DNA from: Membranipora membranacea
Taxonomy: Eukaryota > Bryozoa > Gymnolaemata > Cheilostomatida > Membraniporidae
Length of the DNA stretch: 64,000 bases
Reading direction: 5' to 3'
Assembly (NCBI GenBank): GCA_914767715.1
Contig: OU612069.1
Location: 3,164,001-3,228,000 of the forward strand
The notes beneath the pieces are model-generated. The model saw only the letters and a list, made by a program, of their open reading frames with translations, ran no database searches and was not told the DNA's origin. Both the position numbers and the translations under genes were made by a program. The first letter of the stretch is position 1. Every line of letters begins with the position of its first letter. Of this stretch, positions 56,720 through 64,000 are shown piece after piece.

Positions 56720-59700
56720 ATGCGTGGAGAAATAATTTTAAATCTTGTAATAACTTTAACGGTTGCTGTCATGGTATCTGCGGCTGGAAGACCAAAGAAT
56801 GCAGATATTCGAGTTCCTACAATAACGCTACTTCCGTCACAGAATGCATCAGGTGCGTGATAAATGTATCCCACAATGCAATGTTAGTAATCTCAAGACA
56901 TTTTCAACCAAGGTGATTGGGGTTGTATAGACATGTAAGGACCTTTGTGCACATTATTGGTGCCATTTGCCAGCGGCATCATTTTCATCTTCAGATATCA
57001 CTAAATGATAATCTGGGATTGCTGTCACGGATTGACTCCAACCAATAGAGGGAAACAACCGTCTGCCCTTCTCAGGGTTAGATTTATACTGGTTTTAAAT
57101 TCAGTGCGTACACAGCGCAGCCTCTTACTTACCGTATAGAGGAAAAAATATTAGCTATAGTTTAGTTTAGCTAGTTTGGAGATGACATAATGTTAGCTAG
57201 CATCAAATTTTGGCTAGCTGAGGTGATAGTCTCTATAGCGTAATGAGGGTGCACTGTATATGATAGCTAGTATAAAATTTAGCTATCTCGAGTGATGTGT
57301 GAAGAGGCAGACCTTTCCTCCTGCTTATACTCACTCTTCTAGGGTGTGTCGCTTGTTGTCATGACAGATTAACCAAAGTCCATCACAGAGAATCTAACAC
57401 GGCATCAGTGAATGGTTGTGACAAGGAGTTGGTTGTGAGGATTGAGGGGGTTGATGAGTTTTTTGGTGTCACTTTCAAAAATCTATCTTATAGTTGATTG
57501 GCAAAAAAAATAAGCTTAAAAACAGTTCCTCTATTTTAAGGTAAAAAATTGCTTGCTAACTGCCGCTGGTAACTGCTGCTTTTTCCAAGCAATAAAATCA
57601 AATGAATGTAGATGGATGAGATATTTATGGATCAATTAAACTAAGAACAACGAGAAAGCTTTGCTAGGGTGGTAGAGCGCCGAACTCAAGACTGCATGGT
57701 TGTTGGTTCGATCCTCAGTGGTGCCCCTTGACTCTTGCTGGCGATTTGCCCTAGCTGACCTCAAAAACTAACAATGTTCTTTCTCCAACCAGTTATTAGA
57801 GCCACTGATTAAGTATTGGCGTTTGCAGCTTGCCAAAGCCTAAGAGCTGAGAAATCCAAGGAGACTGCTCTAATATGAAAAAAAAGCATTCTGAAACAGG
57901 TATCGGATCAGCTAGCAGAACTGGAAGCTTGAGCAATTTGTTATTTATTTAGGAACAAGTTTGTGCATGGTGACGACAAATATCACAAGTAACACACCAA
58001 GGACAAATGTCAACGTCATTGCCAGCTGGTTACGCCAGACGTCACAAGTGTCACAAAGCAATGCCCTTCAAATTTGATAACCAGTAATATGATGCATTCC
58101 AGCCATCAACAACTTCAAATTCATTTTATTATTCCACAGCACATCCTCAACTCAAACTGAACTACTCTCTGATCACCAAAAGCTGCAAAAAAAGTCTTAA
58201 CTCTTGTGGTGTCTGCTCAGAAAATGATATTATTTGCTTCGCTGTTAACAATCAACTTATCAGGGGAGAAAAACCTACCAGCTGTGATATGATGTTTATT
58301 GATCACGAGCTCAAAATATTAAAACGTTTGTTGCTAGTTTTTGGGACGTGTGTTGAGACTTTTTCAGATGCTTGTTGAGGGTCTGGAGCTTGTGAAGCGT
58401 GTTGTCACCATAGGAGTGATCACAAACTTTCCAAAAAGATTTACGCTATGATTTCCCTAATGTGTTTTATTTAGTCACTGTTCTGTCTGGGCCCTATATC
58501 ATGGGTCCTTAGATCGACTCGATAACAATAGCTCCTCTAGTAAATAACTCTTCGCTATGTTTTCAATTTGTAGCATCTGGCCTATTCAAAATGGAGGTAC
58601 CCGAAAGTGACACAATGTTCTCCGCTCTGTTTAACGGACCACCCGCGGAGTTCACCGCCAAGCTGTATGTTGATCCAACAGTGACAAACTTTACCGTCAG
58701 TGTACGAAGTACAGAAACTGATATATTGATCACACATGTAAGTACGGGACACTACGGTTCAGGCATATTGGTTAACAATTTGTGAAATCAGATAACTCTT
58801 GAGTTTTCAAACATCTAATTCATCTCGAGTGTTAGGAACTCTCTATTCTCACCCACCACGGCCCTCAGAAGGAACAGCTTTGGAATTCACAGAGATTCCT
58901 CTAATCAATTCCCTCCAGACAGTTCTGATTTTCATCGGTCTAAATACCCCTAGCAATATGTGTATGATCTGCAGGGAAGAAGGTTGACTCTATCGATGGA
59001 CATACTTGCATAGTGATGGCTGTGCAGGCTGTTTTGGGTGGTTTAGAGAGGGACACCCCCACTCCCACCCACACCAGACAGCCTGCGCTGGCTACCCCTG
59101 ACCCCTTTAAAAAATGTGGCCAGGCTTTGTGGGATCATGTCCTCAAATAATCATCACCATAATACTTATTTTCATTTAATTTTTTTTACAGGGTAATGTG
59201 CTGATCATACCTTGTAATGTCTATGAGACCTCAGCAGACCTTCAGACTTTAGTTATAGTGACTGACAAAAGTTCTCAGAGCTCAGATAGTAATCCAGGTT
59301 ACACAGTTGAATATTCACAGAACGTAACGTCACATCACATAAATATGACCTGTTATGATTTATCAGTCAATGGTATGTATCAATCAATCAATCGATCAAT
59401 CGGTTAATCAAACAATCGTTCAATCGATCAATCGATCAATCAAATGACTCAATGCTTCAATTAAGTTTAAAGACTTCCCAAATACAATGCACTTTTAAGT
59501 CAGGTAGTTACTTCTGTTAAAGTTATTTCAGATTCGCATGGTAAAAATTCAAAGCTCTCCTTGGTATGAATTATTGATGGTGGAACAAGCGCCTCCCACA
59601 AGGGAAGATAACTCTCATTCTCTGCATTATGGTGTCACCATCTCCAGGAAGTTTTGTTGATGCTTGAACGTGTTAGGTTTATACTTTCAGTATCGAGTGT

Positions 59701-62700
59701 GTATTTGGGGTACTCAGTGCTTGAGTTCACAGCCAAATATTCGGTGGAGAGCAGTCCAGAGGAGGAACGGACAAAATTGATATCTGAAGTAGCAGTAAAA
59801 TGTCTGCGGTTCATGAGGCTTATAGATGTAGTCTTCCAAATATTAATCTATGTTATGGTGAGCGTGACTGTTATTTGTTTCAGTTATTCTGAAACTGCAA
59901 TTCCATACACAAAGGATCAGACTTTCTTTGAAGCAACCTTGTGCGATATTTCCTGTATGTTTCCAAATCAAGACTAGCTGATGTTTATGTAATATTTGTG
60001 AAACATAGGAGTGGCGATTATCAGCTGTAGTCCCCCTTTTCCAGTTAAGATAATCAATAATCAAATGATTGATTCATCGATTAATCGACCAACAAAGAAA
60101 TCAACCAATCAACAATCATCAATAATCTAATAATTTAGTTTCATGTAGACCTCAGGATGTGGTCAGAAAGATGAATTAAGCAGAATTGGTAGGGGCGGTG
60201 AGACGACCTAGACTTCTTTGACTGTTAAGCTAAGAATTGATGAAATCTTCAAACCTGACAATTCTGAACCCAAATATCTTTGTAGCCGAACTCCCCCTTT
60301 GGGTTGCCAAGTGGTGGGTAGAGCTGAGGTTTATGATTGTTACCGAATCTTTGTACTCTTTGATAGGTTAGTGTTGCTACACTAGGAATGGGTAATGGAT
60401 TTGACATACCCACTATAAAGAAACATTTGAAGACTCCTAAGGCACCTCTCATTGCTCTTATATCACAATACACCTTCATGCCTCTGGTGAGTCCAGTTAT
60501 TATCTTTCTCTCTCAGTGTCAGGTTTGGGGCACCCTGATCACATGAAATACTATTGCATGTATATCTCTGATCAATAGAGAGTGAATTATCTCACTTAGC
60601 ATAAGTACTTTCAGGAGGAATTTGGTGTGACTATGCGAGGTAAATCTCTTATTAAGGGGCCCGGGAACATGATAGGTACACAAGCTAAGTTAGCTCTAAC
60701 GATCAGAGATACACGTAGTCTCAATATCAGTGTCAGGTTTTTGCTATCTATGTTGAGGGAACTGCTTTCCATGAGAGGAGGATTCTCTTCGTTCTGATTG
60801 GCTGTTAGGTTGTGAGGTCAATCAAAGCTTACAAATTGATTAGGTTACTCTGCTGAATCGAGAGAAGCTGAGGGGAAATATTTGCCATTACGTTGGCGAC
60901 TGCATTTTTTGCACAGGAGTTGCCTTTGAATTAATTGAGGAAATTAGCTTCCGTGTCAAGTGAGTTTGATGGTGCTCTGACCTTGGGCGGTGATGAATGG
61001 CTACAGTTAAAATAACCTGCAAGATCTAGTTTGACAGTTTGATAAATCTAGAGGGAAAAATAAAAAGGCAGGCAAGGGTCACAGCAATGAACAAGAAATA
61101 TGCAACTTCTGATAAAAGTGTTATTGTTGTATTAAAAAATCCAGGCCTGGAAGTATATCACATATAAAGCTATTTTGATTATCTAGATTGCGGGGTGTTT
61201 GTATGTAACAAGCTCTTATAAGTAGCCAAATATGGAGCTTGCAAGGCGATCGAGATTCTGAACCATTGTTGACTAATGAGGCACAAGTTAACATTGATAG
61301 CAGACTGAGAAATACCAGTGTATACCTATATCAAAGATTATAAATACTCATTGCCTATACAATGTTCTATTTATTCAAGTGGGGTCACCAATCGTACACA
61401 ATGTCAATTGAATACAATGTTATACAACCTCATGCAAACAGAATCATAGATTTGATGATGTAATTAAGAGGATGATTTAGAATTTTTAGAATTCAGGCTA
61501 GCGCGTGTGATAGATAGTCTTGACAAATGACACAAAGAATAATTTGTGTAATATGAAAAAACATTAGGAATCGATATGATTTAAAGTGGTTCAAAGAATG
61601 GGACATATATTTACAAAAGTGTCGACTAACATTTCAATACAACGTTAAAAAGAAATTCAGAGTGATGGCCCATTGAGGGTACATTTTAGATCATTATCTT
61701 TCAAATTCCATACTCCATACTGAGGCATCTATTGTTACAGGCATTTATACTTTGTCCGTCTCTGTGTTGTTGACAATTTACCTGGGAAAAGCGTAGAACA
61801 AGTTTGTCCCCTCTGTGGTGGCCGACGGATATTGCTTATCGAGTTGTCGGCGCATTGCCTTGATACCCGACTTTTGTCCCTCTGCTCCGCCATCACAGAG
61901 GGAACAAACTAATATCTGCAACTTCAGATGACTATGGTGGGATACTAAAAATTTGAGAGATATTTTGTATTCAGAAAAACTTCCTCTTCTGACACTGCAG
62001 TGATCCAGTTGCAAAGACTTTACATCTGGACGGCATGATGTTGTTTAACAGCGCAGGGCCGTAGTTTAATAAAATGGCAGGGGAGGCGAAAATCCGACTC
62101 AGGTCGCAAACATCAATAGGACGGGTGCTGCAACCTCCCCAAAGCAATTTATATATAAATGGCAAAAGGAGCTGTTCATGACACGGATTATTCAATTAAT
62201 TTGCTTTTAGGCCACCTTTTTTAGATTTCTAGGGGAGGTAGTGCCTCCCTGCCTCCCCTAAAACTACGGGCCTGCAGCAATATTTTATCAGATCTTACAA
62301 GTTGGATATTTTCAAGTTGGGCTTTTTATCTCCCAATGCAAAGAGAGATGATAACTTCTCTTTAGATTGTACAGTTATGACGAGAGGATAGCTTCACAGA
62401 AATGGAGTGAAGTTCATACTGTCAATGTTTTCCGAGTGGATTTTGATTAAAACCATCTCCCTTTTTATATTCATGCCTGATATGTCACAATACTCTTTTA
62501 AGGTCCCTCAATGTCGGTTGTAACACAATTTTAATGTTTTATTTTGTTTTGCAGCTTTCCTATGCAGTTATATACATAATGGGGTACAAAGGTGGATGGG
62601 CTCTTGGCATGTTTATGATGGGCTGTTCTCCAGGCGGAGGCTCAAGTAACATGTACAGTAAACTCCTGAATGGTGACATGTCTCTTAGTATCACCATGAC

Positions 62701-63864
62701 CACTATCAGTACATTTGCTAGCCTTGGTAAGTATTGAACAAGAAAGTGTTTGTATGTAAATCAAGTTAATAAACCCCAAGTGAAAAGACTGCTATTCGCT
62801 GCTAGAAGTCGCACACTCGTGTCTCATTTACTGCGGTTCCATGGATCGACCTGGCGCTATTTTAAGCGGTCTTCGAACCATGGAAGTAACTCCAGGTTCG
62901 TACTGAGCCCTAAGGATAAGAACACAATTCGCTGTGTGAGGCAGGGGCGTATATTCTAAAAAATTTCACTCACCGACTTTTCAGAGATGAGCATAATAAT
63001 CGGGCGCAGCCCGATCCACACGCCGTAGGCGTGGCGGGGAGGGTGTGGGAGGGGCGCTTAAGCGCCCTCCCACCACGGAAATTTTTGCATATCGGTAGCA
63101 AAATAGTGCAAGCAGAGAAGTATTTCAATAGCTCACTTAGCTGTTGGGTACTTTCAGAAAACAACTCAATAGCAGTAGAAGATTACGGTAAAAATGCTCC
63201 AGTTATAAAGCACCCATTTGAAAAAAAAACTGACCTTGATGGGATTCGAACCCACAACAATCTTATTACAGTGATTGTAAGGCAGACGCTCTACACACTG
63301 AGCTAGTCAGCCACTCACGGAAATCTGTGGGCCGTGAGTGCTAATATACGCCACTGGTGTGAGGTACAGCAGCCTGGCATGTCTGAGCGGTTAGCATCAA
63401 AGAATTAGGTCATCTTGGCCAGGGTTCAAGTCCTTGCTGCGACAGATTATATGGATGTTTTCATGTTACATGGGAATACATGCATATTGCGAGGGGGAGC
63501 CAAGAGCTAACAACTCAGCTCGATCTATGCCGACCTCAGAAGTCACATGGAAACATGGTGATTCGTCTATGGTTGAGGGGAAAAAGTTCCATGTCAATTA
63601 ATTTACTTAGCATTTGAACCAAAAACTAGCCTTAGTTAAATACTAACTTTATGCTTGCATACACATGTTATTATAGGAATGGTGCCGTTCTGGGTTTACA
63701 CATTGGGTCAGACCATCCCAGCAGATGAGGCAGTTGGAAGAATAAAAATACCTTTCCTCAGTATTCTAAGGAGTCTGGCTTTTCTGATAATACCGATACT
63801 TATAGGGGTCCTCATCCGACACAAACTGCCTAAGGTCTCAAGATTCATCAAAAAAGGACTCAAG
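56720..63864 (+). CDS. SLC10 family cotransporter, copy 3 (exons 1-7; continues past the window)
   Basis: Exons seen: 56720-56852, 58574-58737, 59192-59372, 59691-59857, 60367-60486, 62555-62726 and 63677-63864, all with GT-AG borders and correct phases. It shares the one-codon deletion of exon 3 with copy 2 but keeps the six codons that copy 2 lost in exon 7, so the helix reads LRSLAFLIIPILIG. GCSPGGGSSN is intact. Exons 8-10, including the expected ETGMQN segment, lie beyond base 64000, so its completeness cannot be judged. Confidence 0.88.
57658..57725 (+). repeat. tRNA-derived SINE-like head, intron 1 of SLC10 copy 3
   Basis: Counterpart of 9269-9336 and 28948-29015. Confidence 0.5.
59378..59441 (+). 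repeat. TCAA/TCGA microsatellite after the exon 3 donor, copy 3
   Basis: Shortest of the three tracts, about 64 bp. Confidence 0.9.
62054..62274. mobile_element. MITE of the CAGGGCCGTAG type, copy 3
   Basis: 221 bp counterpart of 33360-33580, in intron 5 of SLC10 copy 3. Confidence 0.7.
62942..63356. mobile_element. hAT-type MITE with a tRNA-like module, copy 3
   Basis: 415 bp, with a perfect gtgtgagg duplication on both sides (62934-62941 and 63357-63364). Same hairpins as in copy 2. Confidence 0.88.
63230..63314 (-). repeat. tRNA-like sequence inside the hAT-type MITE, copy 3
   Basis: Counterpart of 34536-34620. Here the 5' end reads ggctgactagctcag, which gives a slightly better partial match to the 3' ggtcag. 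Confidence 0.55.
63371..63444 (+). repeat. tRNA-like (Leu/Ser-type) SINE-like element, copy 3
   Basis: Counterpart of 14648-14722 and 34679-34750. Confidence 0.45.
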
Positions 63865-64000
63865 GTATTTAACAGCAAGCAAGGACCGCCTTTTACAGGA
63901 ATGTGAGCCACGAACTGGGTCCTGTTTGATGTCGCGAAGGCTAAAACTCCTTTCAACCAACTGTCAAGTTGACGAGAGGACCTTATGACTTGATTGACTT

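Larger units (their letters stand above)
47487..64000. repeat. Segmental duplication unit 3 (runs off the window)
   Basis: Third copy of the locus, cut by the window end inside SLC10 intron 7. It holds caspase-like copies D and E, a LINE fragment and SLC10 copy 3. It shares with unit 2 the 415 bp MITE, the one-codon deletion in SLC10 exon 3 and the two-base deletion in the LINE frame, so units 2 and 3 look like the younger duplicate pair. Confidence 0.85.

Overview
The window is animal nuclear DNA. Genes are split by GT-AG introns from a few hundred bases to about 10 kb. The DNA is AT-rich and carries LINE, SINE, MITE and DNA-transposon remnants, and the two gene families are an SLC10 sodium/bile-acid-type transporter and a caspase-like protease. 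There are no bacterial operons and no CRISPR. A marine invertebrate fits, and a sponge is possible, but nothing here fixes the phylum.

The layout is one locus repeated three times: unit 1 at 1-18875, unit 2 at 18876-47486 and unit 3 from 47487 past the window end. Each unit reads, left to right: a non-coding block; one or two caspase-like genes on the minus strand; a 5'-truncated LINE reverse-transcriptase fragment (minus); and a ten-exon SLC10 transporter gene on the plus strand. Units 2 and 3 are nearly identical over the heads that can be compared. Unit 1 differs: its first kilobase is clearly diverged, it lacks one caspase copy, and it has an extra 1.5 kb segment before the transporter.

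Transporters: copy 1 (8332-17828) has all ten exons in phase and reads as a 560-residue protein. It has a signal peptide, a long N-glycosylatable outer domain, an SLC10 membrane core and a polar tail. Copy 2 (28010-46448) is also in phase, but has lost six residues from a membrane helix and carries an 8.6 kb transposon in intron 8. Copy 3 (56720-63864) is open through exon 7 and runs off the window.

Caspase-like genes: five minus-strand copies, called A-E here. The ancestral protein had several helix-pair repeats, then a caspase domain with a THG histidine motif and a QACQG cysteine motif. In the A/C/E lineage it ends in CTVM, a CaaX-type end. A, B, C and D are broken by stops, frameshifts or deletions. 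Copy E is the surprise: a deletion of about 1.2 kb fused the N-terminal repeat region in frame to the last part of p20. With one intact intron it leaves an open 305-residue frame that keeps the catalytic cysteine segment but lacks the catalytic histidine.

Mobile DNA accounts for most of the difference between units. It includes an 8.6 kb TIR element with a decayed transposase-like gene and a subterminal higher-order tandem repeat, a 415 bp hAT-type MITE with a tRNA-like module (the empty site is preserved in unit 1), a CAGGGCCGTAG-type MITE with a larger relative, three tRNA-derived SINE-like families, and length-variable simple repeats.
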